DNA of 19,713 nucleotides from Treponema sp. (GTDB lineage: Bacteria > Spirochaetota > Spirochaetia > Treponematales > Breznakiellaceae): contig JAISMQ010000232.1 in NCBI GenBank assembly GCA_031276685.1, positions 1 to 19,713 of the forward strand, read 5' to 3'. Shown here piece by piece: positions 1-7,386 of this stretch. The notes below the pieces were generated by a model. It ran no database searches and was not told the origin of the DNA. It saw only the letters and a program-made list of their open reading frames with translations. Each line of letters opens with the position of its first letter. Position 1 is the first letter of the stretch. Both the position numbers and the translations under genes were made by a program.

Positions 1-1
1 G

Positions 2-700
2 GTGGATTATCCAGCCCTCTACTCAACCGATCCCAAAGCTGATACATGGAGCGTTATTCCCACAGCGGATAACGGCTCGTTGTATAAGGTCCAAATTCCA
101 CAGCCCATTCCAAATTTTGCAATTGTAAGCGCCAAGACCAAGAACCCTGCGGCGGTTGTGGAACTCGCGAACCTGACAAAAAAACTCAATGACGAAGATC
201 CCGATAGATTCTTCCGTTCGACCATAAACGGAACGGCCTGGCCCTGGTTCAAATACAATATCATGGGCGGCATAAATATTTCCGGGCCCTTCCTCCAGAT
301 TGAGACGGCCTATGCCGTCATAAACGCTGAAAAAACCGGCGACATGAAGTACATCCCCAGCGGCCCAATCAAGGAATACTGGGACCGGTATAACCAGGGC
401 AAAACCGACCGGGCTATGTTCCAGTGGGTGAAGATGTACGAGGATGGAGGATCCGCGGCGGTGGCATACGACGCCTATCATGGGGGCCGCATGATCTGGG
501 ATCTCTTTTTTGGTATCCCCAGCGATAACATGCAGTTGAAGCAGACTATTATCAACAACGAATTAAAGGCCGCCATGGACGAAGTGGTCATGGGCGCCGA
601 TATTTCCGTGTACGATGCGGCGGTACGCAAGTGGCTCGCCGACGGCGGCCAGGAGATCACCAATGAGGTGAACGCCTGGTACAAGACGCAAAAGAAGTAA
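2..700 (+). CDS. Extracellular sugar-binding protein of an ABC transporter, C-terminal part (5' end outside window)
   Basis: This is the C-terminal ~232 residues of a family-1 extracellular solute-binding protein, the periplasmic or lipid-anchored receptor of a carbohydrate ABC importer. The frame is open to the window edge, so the first codon seen (GTG at 2) is almost certainly an internal valine and the signal peptide is missing. The visible part is rich in Trp, Tyr and Phe (for example AWPWFKYN and EYWDRYNQGK), as in sugar receptors of the LplA/YtcQ type, and ends NAWYKTQKK. The main support is context: an LplB-like permease starts 22 bases after the stop and a second CUT1-type permease follows. 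No ATPase gene is present, which is usual for this subfamily because a shared MsmK/UgpC-type ATPase often serves several transporters. The substrate cannot be told; complex glycans or oligosaccharides are typical of LplA/LplB/YtcP relatives. Confidence 0.85.
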   Translation: MDYPALYSTDPKADTWSVIPTADNGSLYKVQIPQPIPNFAIVSAKTKNPAAVVELANLTKKLNDEDPDRFFRSTINGTAWPWFKYNIMGGINISGPFLQIETAYAVINAEKTGDMKYIPSGPIKEYWDRYNQGKTDRAMFQWVKMYEDGGSAAVAYDAYHGGRMIWDLFFGIPSDNMQLKQTIINNELKAAMDEVVMGADISVYDAAVRKWLADGGQEITNEVNAWYKTQKK

Positions 701-722
701 CAATTTCGTCGTGGGGATATAT

Positions 723-1646
723 ATGGACCGGGTAAAGGAAAAACGCAAAAAATTAAGAACGATTATCCGCGAGGAATGGCCGTTGCATGTCATCATCTTC
801 CTGCCCTTCGCCTTTATTGTGGTGTACCGTTATATCCCCATGGCCGGTGTGATCATGGCTTTTGAAAACTACAAACCCGGGCTGGGGGTATTCAAATCCC
901 CCTGGGTCGGGCTTCAGAACTTTGTTACCATTTTTACCATGTCGTCTTTTACCAATGCGCTCCGCAACACGGTCTTTATCGCCATTGCAAAGATCGCGTT
1001 AGGCATTGTTGTTCCGGTGGTGTTCGCCCTGCTGCTCAACGAAGTGGGTAATATGGGCTTTAAGCGAACCATTCAGACTATCGTTTACCTGCCCCACTTT
1101 ATTTCATGGGTACTCCTTGCGGGCATTATCATACGGCTCCTTTCTCAATATGGCATTGCGAACCGTTTCTTAAGCAATTTTGGAATGGGGCCGTATATTT
1201 TCCTGGCGGACAAAACCAAATTCCCCTTTATCATAATATTTACGGATATCTGGAAGGAATTCGGCTACGGCAGCATTGTGTACCTGGCGGCCATTGCCGG
1301 CATAGACCCCAACCTGTACGAGGCTGCGGCCATCGACGGCGCCGGCCGCCTGCGGCAGATCTTTCATGTTACCTTGCCGTGTTTGATACCCATCATCATT
1401 CTCATGACCGCCCTGGCCCTGGGCAGGGTTTTAGACGCGGGGTTTGACCAGATATTCAACCTGTATTCGCCCATAGTGTATCCCACAGGGGATATTATAG
1501 ACACCTTTGTGTACCGCATGGCCTTTGAAAGCTCCCAGTTCAGCATTTCTACCGCCGCGGGACTTTTCAAGTCTGTAATCGGTTGTATCATGGTTATCAC
1601 TTCCTACCGTTTGGCCTGGATATTTTCCGGTTACAAGGTATTTTAG
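723..1646 (+). CDS. LplB-like carbohydrate ABC transporter permease
   Basis: This is an inner-membrane permease of the LplB/COG4209 family, about 307 residues. The N-terminus is charged and is followed by a hydrophobic segment with the typical text FLPFAFIVVYRYIPMAG and then FENYKP, a hallmark of the family. About six membrane segments follow. The cytoplasmic EAA loop that contacts the ATPase reads EAAAIDGAGRLRQIFHVTLP, near residues 200-219. I chose the ATG at 723 over the upstream GTG at 711 because the GTGGGGA at 711-717 then serves as a Shine-Dalgarno site 5-6 bases before the ATG. It lies 22 bases after the binding-protein gene and 9 bases before the next permease, so the three are probably co-transcribed. 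The stop is TAG. Confidence 0.92.
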   Translation: MDRVKEKRKKLRTIIREEWPLHVIIFLPFAFIVVYRYIPMAGVIMAFENYKPGLGVFKSPWVGLQNFVTIFTMSSFTNALRNTVFIAIAKIALGIVVPVVFALLLNEVGNMGFKRTIQTIVYLPHFISWVLLAGIIIRLLSQYGIANRFLSNFGMGPYIFLADKTKFPFIIIFTDIWKEFGYGSIVYLAAIAGIDPNLYEAAAIDGAGRLRQIFHVTLPCLIPIIILMTALALGRVLDAGFDQIFNLYSPIVYPTGDIIDTFVYRMAFESSQFSISTAAGLFKSVIGCIMVITSYRLAWIFSGYKVF

Positions 1647-1655
1647 GGGACAGCC

Positions 1656-2528
1656 ATGGCAAAGAAAAAGATAAAGGTTTACAAGATCGTTATCGGGTGC
1701 GTTTGTCTCTTTTGCGGGCTTATGTGCCTTATGCCGCTTCTCTACATGCTGGCAACTTCCTTAAGCGGGCGGGACGCCATCGCCATGGGGAAGGTTGCTT
1801 TCTGGCCGGTGGATTTTACCTTTGACAATTATGTGTATGTCATGAAAGACAGGGCCTTCTATACGGCCTTCAGGGTTTCGGTGGTAAGGACCGCTTTGGC
1901 CCTGGTGGTGCAGCTTTGTCTTGTCATCATGGCATCCTACCCCATCTCGCTCAGTTCCCGCCGCTTTCACGCCCGGGGTTTTTACACCTGGGTATTTTTA
2001 ATCGCCGTCCTTTTCAGCGGCGGCCTTATTCCGACTTACCTCACCGTACTAAAAACCGGCATTATCAATACCATCTGGGCCTTGATTCTCCCGGGGGCGG
2101 TACCGCTGTACTATGTGATCCTGATGCAGAACTTTATGAAAAGCATACCCGATGAAATATCGGAATCGGCGGCGATAGACGGGGCGGGACATTTTCGTAT
2201 TATGTCCCAGATAATTCTTCCCTTAAGCCGGGTTTCCATTGCTACCATATCCCTTTTTATTCTTGTGGGAAACTGGAACGCATGGTATGACGGAATGCTC
2301 TATATCAACGAACAGGTAAAATGGCCTTTGCAGACCTATCTGCGGACGGTTGTCATTAAGGTAGACCCAAGCGCCAATATGGACTTTGAAAGTTTTGCCG
2401 CCCGTTTGGCAGCCGAAGGGGCCGATACGGCGAAAATATTCATCGCCCTCCTCCCCATCCTGATCATTTATCCTTTTGCGCAAAAACACTTTGTAAAGGG
2501 GATAGTTCTGGGCAGCGTCAAGGGTTAA
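1656..2528 (+). CDS. YtcP/AraQ-like carbohydrate ABC transporter permease
   Basis: This is the second inner-membrane permease of the sugar importer, 290 residues, of the CUT1 family (COG0395, YtcP-like). It has a short basic N-terminus, a first membrane segment with CLMPLLYMLATSLS, and the subfamily's FSGGLIPTYL text near residues 120-130. The EAA loop is ESAAIDGAGHFRIMSQIILP (about 169-188). The C-terminus ends KHFVKGIVLGSVKG, the standard ending KxFVKGxxxGxxKG of this family. A Shine-Dalgarno sequence AGGGGAC precedes the ATG at a suitable distance. It pairs with the LplB-like permease just upstream to form the heterodimeric channel. Its stop codon is only five bases from the stop of the converging oxidoreductase gene, so no terminator fits between them. 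Confidence 0.93.
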   Translation: MAKKKIKVYKIVIGCVCLFCGLMCLMPLLYMLATSLSGRDAIAMGKVAFWPVDFTFDNYVYVMKDRAFYTAFRVSVVRTALALVVQLCLVIMASYPISLSSRRFHARGFYTWVFLIAVLFSGGLIPTYLTVLKTGIINTIWALILPGAVPLYYVILMQNFMKSIPDEISESAAIDGAGHFRIMSQIILPLSRVSIATISLFILVGNWNAWYDGMLYINEQVKWPLQTYLRTVVIKVDPSANMDFESFAARLAAEGADTAKIFIALLPILIIYPFAQKHFVKGIVLGSVKG

Positions 2529-2533
2529 ACTAT

Positions 2534-3739
2534 TTAAAAATGTATTTTTACGCCGCTTTTTTCAAGGGCCCTCTGAATTTCCTGTGCATTGAGTTCTCCC
2601 GCCTGTTTCCCCTCTCCTATCATTAATGAAGCCGCCGTACCCGCCGCTTCTCCCGTAAGGGCCGCAGTGGGGATGACACGGGTAATTTCCCATCCGTCCC
2701 CGTCAGCACTCACGATCCGGCCAGCAGCCAGCAAATTCGGAAACCCGCCGTTAAAAAGAACGCCCAGGGGAATTTCGTAATGCTTACCGGGAATCCTGAA
2801 ATCTCCGGCTGCGCCGATGGAATTCTCCCGGCGCTGCCCGTCTTCCCCGATAAAGGTTTCAGTGCCCACAATGCACCGGGTTTTGCGGAGTTGGGCCATA
2901 CCGGGCAGGGCATAGGGGCACATTTCGTCTTTACGGCTATCCCTGATCCTTTCCAGCAGCAGAGCCTGACCCATGCGGATGTATTCGGAACGCTCCTCAT
3001 TGGGAATACCCCAAAAGAAATGCAAGCCTTCGGGATGTCCCCGGCCATTCAGATCCGATCCTACCCAAAACCGGTTGTCGTTCAGGTACACCATGTCATT
3101 TGAATCCTGGACCTTTTTGATGCTCTCCGTCGTACAGCCATGGGCGGTATAGGTAAGGTAATTGACGCCGTTACGGCAGGGGACTCCGGCACGGGCCATA
3201 ATGTCCGCGTCCCCGGTGGCATCGACGATCACCTTGGCGGGAAAATACTCCCGGCCCCCGGCGCTTTCGGTGATAAGGCCCGTACAGCGGCACCCTTCCA
3301 TTACCGGCCAGGAAGCGATCATGTCGTAACGGAGTTCAACACCGTTTTTTACCAAAAGTTCGTTCAGGGCCAGAGCAAAAATCGAAGGGTTGAACCGGGA
3401 GGCATAACGTTTTCGGGGTTCCGGCTTAGGCTCCCCCTGCCGGGTCCATTGTTCGGGAAGATTGCCGTAGCCGTAGGCCACGGAGAGTTTTAGGAGTTCT
3501 TCGGCGATTCCCGTGGTCATGGTTCTGCCCGTACCATCGCAGAGGGGTTCGTACCAGTTGATAAGCCCAAGGGTAGCCAACCCGCCGAGGAGGGGACTTT
3601 TTTCAACCAGCATGGTCTTTAAGCCCCGCCTGGCACCGGCCAGACCCGCAGCAATCCCCGCCACCCCTCCGCCCGCCACGATGAGATCAAACGCTTCTTT
3701 TACCGGGACTTGCCGGGTTTCTATAATATGTGTGGACAT
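2534..3739 (-). CDS. FAD-dependent oxidoreductase (FAD_oxidored family)
   Basis: This 401-residue flavoprotein belongs to the FAD_oxidored (PF12831) group. The N-terminal Rossmann dinucleotide fold is clear: DLIVAGGGVAGIAAGLAGARRG (about 18-39) carries GxGxxG, and the acidic E46 in LVEKSPLLGG would bind the ribose. LGGLATLGLINWYEPLCDG follows, typical of the family. Later a DATGDADIMARAGVP motif and a C-terminal LLAAGRIVSADGDGWEITRVIPT, with TGEAAGTAASL, complete the FAD site. No signal peptide is seen, so it is probably cytoplasmic. Such enzymes often sit beside sugar importers and may oxidise or reduce the imported sugar or a derivative, but the substrate is not shown by the sequence. The ATG is supported by AGAAGGGG about six bases upstream. 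It converges on the permease gene with a 5-base gap. Confidence 0.88.
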   Translation of the reverse strand: MSTHIIETRQVPVKEAFDLIVAGGGVAGIAAGLAGARRGLKTMLVEKSPLLGGLATLGLINWYEPLCDGTGRTMTTGIAEELLKLSVAYGYGNLPEQWTRQGEPKPEPRKRYASRFNPSIFALALNELLVKNGVELRYDMIASWPVMEGCRCTGLITESAGGREYFPAKVIVDATGDADIMARAGVPCRNGVNYLTYTAHGCTTESIKKVQDSNDMVYLNDNRFWVGSDLNGRGHPEGLHFFWGIPNEERSEYIRMGQALLLERIRDSRKDEMCPYALPGMAQLRKTRCIVGTETFIGEDGQRRENSIGAAGDFRIPGKHYEIPLGVLFNGGFPNLLAAGRIVSADGDGWEITRVIPTAALTGEAAGTAASLMIGEGKQAGELNAQEIQRALEKSGVKIHF

Positions 3740-3742
3740 AAA

Positions 3743-3815
3743 AGCCCCTTCTGGTTAACCATCAATTTGAAGTTCTATATTTTACCAATAAATTATCGTG
3801 CTGTACAAGTGCTAA
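3743..3815 (-). promoter_or_regulatory. Possible promoter and ribosome-binding site of the oxidoreductase gene
   Basis: Read on the minus strand, an AT-rich stretch upstream of the oxidoreductase ATG offers TTGTAC, an 18-base spacer and TAAAAT as a possible -35/-10 pair, followed by the ribosome-binding sequence AGAAGGGG. A direct repeat GTGCT with an 11-base period (GTGCTGTACAAGTGCT on the plus strand) overlaps the -35 and could be an operator. This is weak, pattern-based evidence. Confidence 0.35.
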
Positions 3816-3905
3816 ACGCAGAGGTCCTAAATATCGGACCCCGGAAATAATAACCGGAAATTAGGCTGGTATTGAAATACAATGTAAAACAAAAACAGCG
3901 CAGAA

Positions 3906-3948
3906 CTGTTTACGCTTCCGGGCTAAAGCCCCCGGACTCCGCAAACAG
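3906..3948. repeat. Nested palindrome (REP-like stem-loop) in the gap between regions
   Basis: CTGTTT at 3906-3911 pairs with AAACAG at 3943-3948. Inside it CCGGGC (3918-3923) pairs, with a two-base bulge, with GCCC and GG at 3928-3935 around a TAAA loop. No T-run follows, so it is not a classical intrinsic terminator. The form (GC-rich nested hairpin between convergent or unrelated genes) resembles REP-type intergenic elements. Whether it is repeated elsewhere in the genome cannot be seen here. Confidence 0.5.
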
Positions 3949-3958
3949 CCGGGAGGCC

Positions 3959-4013
3959 CGTCAGCAAAGCTGTCAGCAAAGCTGTCAACTTTGCTGTCGG
4001 CGGAGCGCTGTCA
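3959..4013. repeat. 12-bp tandem repeat containing TGTCA, with an inverted copy
   Basis: The unit CTGTCAGCAAAG occurs in tandem with the core TGTC at 3972 and 3984. A degenerate copy begins at 3960, another TGTC lies at 3996, and one more at 4010 is shifted by two bases. The third unit is followed by the inverse, so CAGCAAAG (3974-3981) and CTTTGCTG (3989-3996) form an 8-bp stem with a 7-base loop. The array runs into the 3' end of the nuclease gene. Confidence 0.6.
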
Positions 4014-5198
4014 AAGTCCGGCGGATTCCAGCAGCTTCAGGCTAAGGTACAGGGGCAGGTGGTCGCTGAGCCCCCCGCCGGTCCGGGCGTTGTAGGCGTT
4101 CGGGGTCCCCCGGGAATCCGTAAAGGGTTCGCCGTCCAGAACTTCGCAGTCGTTAAAATCCCAGCCCGCGCCGTCAAAAAAGGCGGCGTTGAGCAGGATG
4201 TGATCGATGGTCTCCCAGGCGCTTCCGTAAAAGTAGGACCCGTTTTTTAGCTCCCTGCCCCAGGGGCTGTAGAAGGAAACGGCGTCCCCGCTAAAGTAGG
4301 ACGAGCGGGGCGGCTTGTCGCCCGAAACCACGAGGAAGTCCGTCTGGACGGACTCAGCGCCGCCGTAGAGCCCCGCGTGTTCGGCTGCGCGGGGATCGTC
4401 GGGGAGCAGGGCGCAGATATAGCGGCCCGCCTGCCGGTAGTACTCGTCGTGGTTCTCGTTCAGATCCCCCAGGACAAGGATCGGCAGGCCGGGCGTTTCC
4501 GCCTCAATCTCCCGGACCCGCCGCAGGATCAGCCGCGCCGAGGCCCGGCGCAGATCCTCCGTGGCTTCGTCCCCCCCAAGCTTGGATTTCCAGTGGCAGA
4601 CAAACAAAACCAGCGGGGTCCCCCCCGCCTCCACCCACAGTTCCGCCACCGGCCGGGGGGTCGTCTCAAGATCGCCGTAAAACGAATGGGCCCGCTGCCG
4701 GCTAAGGGGCACCTTGCTCAGAATCCCGACCCCCAGGGACATGCCGCTCACGTTCGCGAAAAAGTCATAGCGGTAGCGGGCCTTGCCGCCCCCTTCGGCG
4801 GCCAGACTCTTCGCCAGATCCCGCAGGGTCTGCGAATTTTCGATCTCCACCAGGGCGAGAATATCGGGAAAGCCGGCGGAGATCCGGCTGATCCCCCTGG
4901 CTATGGACGTAAGCCGGGCCGCGTATTTTTCCGCCGACCAGCCCGCCGTTCCCGCGTAATCCGAATACTCGGCGCCGCTTTCCTCCCCGTCAAACAGGGC
5001 CTGCACATTCCAGGAAAGGACGCCCAGTTCCCGCTTCTCCGGCGCGGCCAGTCCGGCCTCCACCTCGCAGGACGCCCCCGCCAGCAGCAGAACCGTCAAC
5101 AACAGGGCCGGGACCGCGCAGATTTTTACAGAAATTCTCAGGAGAATCCGCCCGGGGCGGCCCAGGCTGCGGGCCGTCCCGTCTAAACACCTTTTCAT
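4011..5198 (-). CDS. Secreted endonuclease/exonuclease/phosphatase (EEP) family lipoprotein
   Basis: This 395-residue protein has the EEP (DNase I-like) fold. After a basic N-terminus (1-22) and a hydrophobic segment (about 27-41) comes LLLAGASC with Cys44, a plausible relaxed spirochaetal lipobox. Catalytic motifs appear in order: LSWNVQALFDG (Asn64), LVEIEN (Glu118, metal ligand), CHWKSK (His202), LGDLNE (Asp245, Asn247), a TIDHILL segment (about 331-337) and the terminal LSDHLP (Asp379-His380). This set supports a metal-dependent phosphodiesterase or phosphatase at the cell envelope, perhaps releasing phosphate or nucleosides from extracellular DNA. That role is inference; the family also includes sphingomyelinases and inositol phosphatases. 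The ATG at 5198 is backed by GAGGT five bases upstream. The gene is very GC-rich compared with region 1. Confidence 0.87.
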   Translation of the reverse strand: MKRCLDGTARSLGRPGRILLRISVKICAVPALLLTVLLLAGASCEVEAGLAAPEKRELGVLSWNVQALFDGEESGAEYSDYAGTAGWSAEKYAARLTSIARGISRISAGFPDILALVEIENSQTLRDLAKSLAAEGGGKARYRYDFFANVSGMSLGVGILSKVPLSRQRAHSFYGDLETTPRPVAELWVEAGGTPLVLFVCHWKSKLGGDEATEDLRRASARLILRRVREIEAETPGLPILVLGDLNENHDEYYRQAGRYICALLPDDPRAAEHAGLYGGAESVQTDFLVVSGDKPPRSSYFSGDAVSFYSPWGRELKNGSYFYGSAWETIDHILLNAAFFDGAGWDFNDCEVLDGEPFTDSRGTPNAYNARTGGGLSDHLPLYLSLKLLESAGL

Positions 5199-5288
5199 GA
5201 TTTACCTCGCTGATATATAGAGGGGCGGAACCCCTGTTTTGCTTGGCTTTTTTGAAAAATTTTCGCTTTTTCCAGAACCCAAAATGTG

Positions 5289-5301
5289 GCGCTGTCAGCG
5301 C
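5289..5301. repeat. Perfect 13-bp palindrome, possible operator
   Basis: GCGCTGTCAGCGC is a perfect inverted repeat (6-bp arms, one centre base) in the divergent space between the nuclease gene and the SRP RNA gene. It contains the same GCTGTCAGC core as the tandem repeat at 3959-4013. It could be an operator or a small hairpin; nothing in the sequence decides. Confidence 0.4.
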
Positions 5302-5342
5302 ATATACTCAAGGGGAATTGACGCAGGCCCCGCCCCGCGCCC

Positions 5343-5372
5343 TTGATAGCCCCCCCCCGTTTCCGGTACCAT
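5343..5372 (+). promoter_or_regulatory. Probable promoter of the SRP RNA gene
   Basis: TTGATA (5343-5348) and TACCAT (5367-5372) are separated by 18 bases and would start transcription near 5379, which matches the first base of the outer SRP RNA stem. The spacer contains a run of nine C. An alternative pair, TTGACG at 5318 with TTGATA as the -10, has a 19-base spacer and fits less well. Confidence 0.45.
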
Positions 5373-5378
5373 TCCCCT

Positions 5379-5502
5379 GCCTCGCGGCCAGGAACCATGC
5401 GAGGAGGGGACGCCCAACCCCGCCAGGTCCGGAAGGAAGCAGCGGTAAGCGGATCCCTCCTGCGCCGTGGGGGCGCAAGCCCGTCCTGGCGCGGGGTTTT
5501 TT
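5379..5502 (+). ncRNA. ffs: Signal recognition particle RNA (4.5S-type)
   Basis: The apical hairpin of bacterial SRP RNA is unmistakable: CCAGGTCCGGAAGGAAGCAGC at 5423-5443 has the GGAA tetraloop and the asymmetric loop that binds Ffh. It is flanked by the helix CCGC/GCGG. Further out, GAGGAGGGGA (5401-5410) pairs with TCCCTCCTGC (5454-5463), and CCTCGCGGCCAGGA (5380-5393) pairs with TCCTGGCGCGGGG (5484-5496). No Alu-type domain is seen, so it is the short 4.5S form of about 120 bases. The RNA guides nascent membrane and secreted proteins to FtsY and the Sec translocon. Its position just upstream of dnaX matches the order ffs-dnaX-ybaB-recR known from Bacillus and other bacteria. The ends are estimated from the pairing. 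Confidence 0.93.
5484..5502 (+). terminator. 3' end of SRP RNA with T-run (intrinsic terminator-like)
   Basis: The distal strand of the closing SRP RNA stem (TCCTGGCGCGGGG) is followed at once by six T (5497-5502). The closing helix plus U-run would work as an intrinsic terminator that sets the RNA's 3' end. dnaX then has its own promoter immediately downstream. Confidence 0.55.
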
Positions 5503-5508
5503 GCTAAC

Positions 5509-5543
5509 TTCACAGAAACCCCGGCAATCGCTATACTGGAACT
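5509..5543 (+). promoter_or_regulatory. dnaX promoter, apparently giving a leaderless mRNA
   Basis: TTCACA (5509-5514), a 17-base spacer and TATACT (5532-5537) form a good vegetative-type promoter. The -10 box ends six bases before the ATG, so transcription should start on the A of the ATG. No Shine-Dalgarno sequence could be in such a transcript. Confidence 0.65.
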
Positions 5544-7073
5544 ATGGCAGAAGAGGCGGGGGGGACCGCGAAATTCGAAGTAACCGCCACCAGGCGGCGG
5601 CCCAAGACCCTGGACGAGCTGGCGGGCCAGGAATTCGTGGTTTCCACGCTGAAAAACTCCCTGGAAAAGAAGACCATCGCCCACGCCTACCTGTTTTCCG
5701 GCCCGCGGGGCTGCGGCAAAACCAGCGCCGCCCGGATTCTGGCCCGCTCCCTGAACTGCGAAAGGGGGCCGGGCCCCGTGCCCTGCGGGGTCTGTACCAA
5801 CTGCCGGGAGATCGCCGCCGGTTCCAGCCTGGATGTTATCGAGATTGACGGGGCCAGCAATACCTCGGTCAACGACGTGCGGCAGATCAGGGACGAGGTG
5901 CTGTTCCCCCCCCAAAGCGGGGCCTACAAGGTCTACCTTATCGACGAAGTCCACATGCTTTCCACCAGCGCCTTTAACGCCCTGCTCTAGACCATCGAGG
6001 AGCCCCCCCACTACATCGTCTTTATCTTTGCCACCACGGAACTCCACAAGGTCCCGGCCACGATCAAAAGCCGCTGCCAGCAGTTTGCCTTCCGCCTTAT
6101 CCCGCTTGAGACCATCAAGGCCATCCTTAAAAACATCTGCGCCGAAATGAAGCTGGAGGCCGAGGACGAGGCCCTGTTCTGGATAGCCCGCGAATCCACC
6201 GGAAGCCTGCGGGATGCGTTTACCCTCTTTGACCAGGTTGTCTCGTTTTCCGGGGGGCATATCCGCACGGAACTTATCCGGGAAAAGCTGGGCCTGACGG
6301 GGCTTGAACGGCTCAACGAACTGGCGGAAGCCTGCGCGGAAGGCGGGGCGGCGCGGGGATTCGAGCTGCTTGACCGGATCCTCGGATCAGGGGTCGCCGT
6401 CGAGCAGCTTGTCATCGACCTGGCCGCCTATTACCGGAGCCTTCTTCTGCTTAAAAATTCGGTAACCCGCGAATCCCTTCTGGGCTACCCTGCGGAGCGT
6501 TTTTCGGCCGCGGTCCTGGCGGCGCTGGACCCGGTGCGGCTTGAGCAGGCCCTGGAACTGCTTCTTGCGTGTTACCGGGATATCCGGTACTCCGTATCCC
6601 CCCGTTTCGAACTGGAAACCCTGGTTTCCAAGCTCTGCTGGCTGAAAAACTGGGTTTCCCCGCTGGAACTGCGGGCCGCCGTGGAAGATGCCCGGAAGGC
6701 CCTGGGAACGGGAAGCCCCGGACGCCCTTTAGCGGGGGGGGGATCGCCACCCCCCGTCAAACCGGCGGATCATAACCCGGCGGCTTCTTTAAGCGAGGAA
6801 TTCCGGCGCCGCATGGCGGCGCGGGAGGCGCAGGCCCCTGCGGGGACGGCCCCCAGGCCGGTGGACACGCGGCCCGATCCCGGGGAGGATGAGGACGACA
6901 TGCCCATGTGGAGCGGCCTTAACCGCCAGGGCCCGGCGGAGCCGGCGGACCCCCTGGCCCAGCGGGTGCTGCAGATCTTCCGGGGGACCGTCGTTTCCGT
7001 AGGGCCGGCCGCAGAGAACGCCGTTTCCGCAGGGGCGGCACAGGGAGGAGCCGATGAATATAAACCCTTTTGA
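5544..7073 (+). pseudogene. dnaX: DNA polymerase III tau/gamma subunit gene, interrupted by one in-frame TAG
   Basis: The reading frame from 5544 to 7073 (509 sense codons plus stop if read through) encodes the clamp-loader ATPase DnaX. Walker A is GPRGCGKT (53-60). Zinc cysteines are C72, C81, C84 and C87. Walker B is DEVHML (134-139). Codon 149 (5988-5990) is TAG where the family has Lys in AFNALLKTIEEPP. After it the same frame continues with TIEEPPHYIVFIFATTELHK, then KSRCQQFAF and the domain III helices, so only one base (AAG to TAG) is wrong. The 148-residue product lacks sensor 1, the arginine finger and the oligomerisation domain. An internal ATG at 6147 could start a downstream piece of 308 residues, but that has no ATPase core. 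Because dnaX is essential, a sequence error, a mixed population or suppression are all possible. The end overlaps ybaB by 20 bases. A G9 run at 6734-6742 follows domain III. Confidence 0.88.
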
Positions 7074-7386
7074 AATTATCAAGAACGCCCAAAAACTACA
7101 GGAACAGATGGGCGTCATCCAGAATAGGCTTGCCGCCATCGTGGTCACCGGGCAGTCCGGCGGCGGGATGGTAGAGGTGGACCTTAACGGCAAGATGGAG
7201 GTACGGGCGGTCCGCATCGCCCCGGAGGCGGCGGCGGATATCCCGATGCTGCAGGACCTGGTGATGGCCGCCTTTAGTTCCGCGCTGGAAAAGGCGCGGG
7301 AACGTACCGGCGCGGAGATGGGGACCCTGGCTTCCGGCCTGGGCGTTTCCCCGGGGACCATTCCCGGCTTCCCGGCGGGGCAGTGA
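7054..7386 (+). CDS. YbaB/EbfC family nucleoid-associated protein
   Basis: This small protein of 110 residues belongs to the YbaB/EbfC family of dimeric DNA-binding proteins. It starts NINPFEIIKNAQKLQEQMG, an N-terminal helix with the family's pattern, followed by the central sheet with VVTGQSGGGMVEVDLNGKMEVRAVRIAPEA, and a C-terminal helix DLVMAAFSSALEKARE. The family binds DNA with loose sequence preference and affects expression (EbfC in Borrelia is the best-studied spirochaete example). It overlaps the end of dnaX by 20 bases with GGGAGGAG as ribosome-binding site, and its stop overlaps the recR start, so the trio is translationally coupled. The last residues are richer in Gly and Pro than usual. 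Confidence 0.9.
   Translation: MNINPFEIIKNAQKLQEQMGVIQNRLAAIVVTGQSGGGMVEVDLNGKMEVRAVRIAPEAAADIPMLQDLVMAAFSSALEKARERTGAEMGTLASGLGVSPGTIPGFPAGQ

Noticed and set aside
3959..4013. TGTCA repeats as a Pho box
   Set aside because: The spacing is 12, 12, 12 and 14 bases rather than 11, and the array lies downstream of one gene's end and not before a promoter.
4377..5186. Long plus-strand reading frame (269 codons) opposite the nuclease gene
   Set aside because: It is a shadow of a GC-rich gene. The Pro/Gln/Arg-rich product has no motif, while the minus strand has a full EEP active site.
5349..5366. C9 run in the SRP RNA promoter spacer as phase-variation switch
   Set aside because: SRP RNA is expected to be essential, so switching it off is unlikely. 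The tract may be chance in a GC-rich region.
5988..5990. Pyrrolysine or other recoding at the dnaX TAG
   Set aside because: The site is a conserved lysine unrelated to methylamine enzymes, and several neighbouring genes end at TAG. No recoding signal is seen.
5295..6260. Minus-strand reading frame of 321 codons across SRP RNA and dnaX
   Set aside because: It covers a clear RNA gene and the conserved dnaX frame; its Gly-rich product has no recognisable domain.
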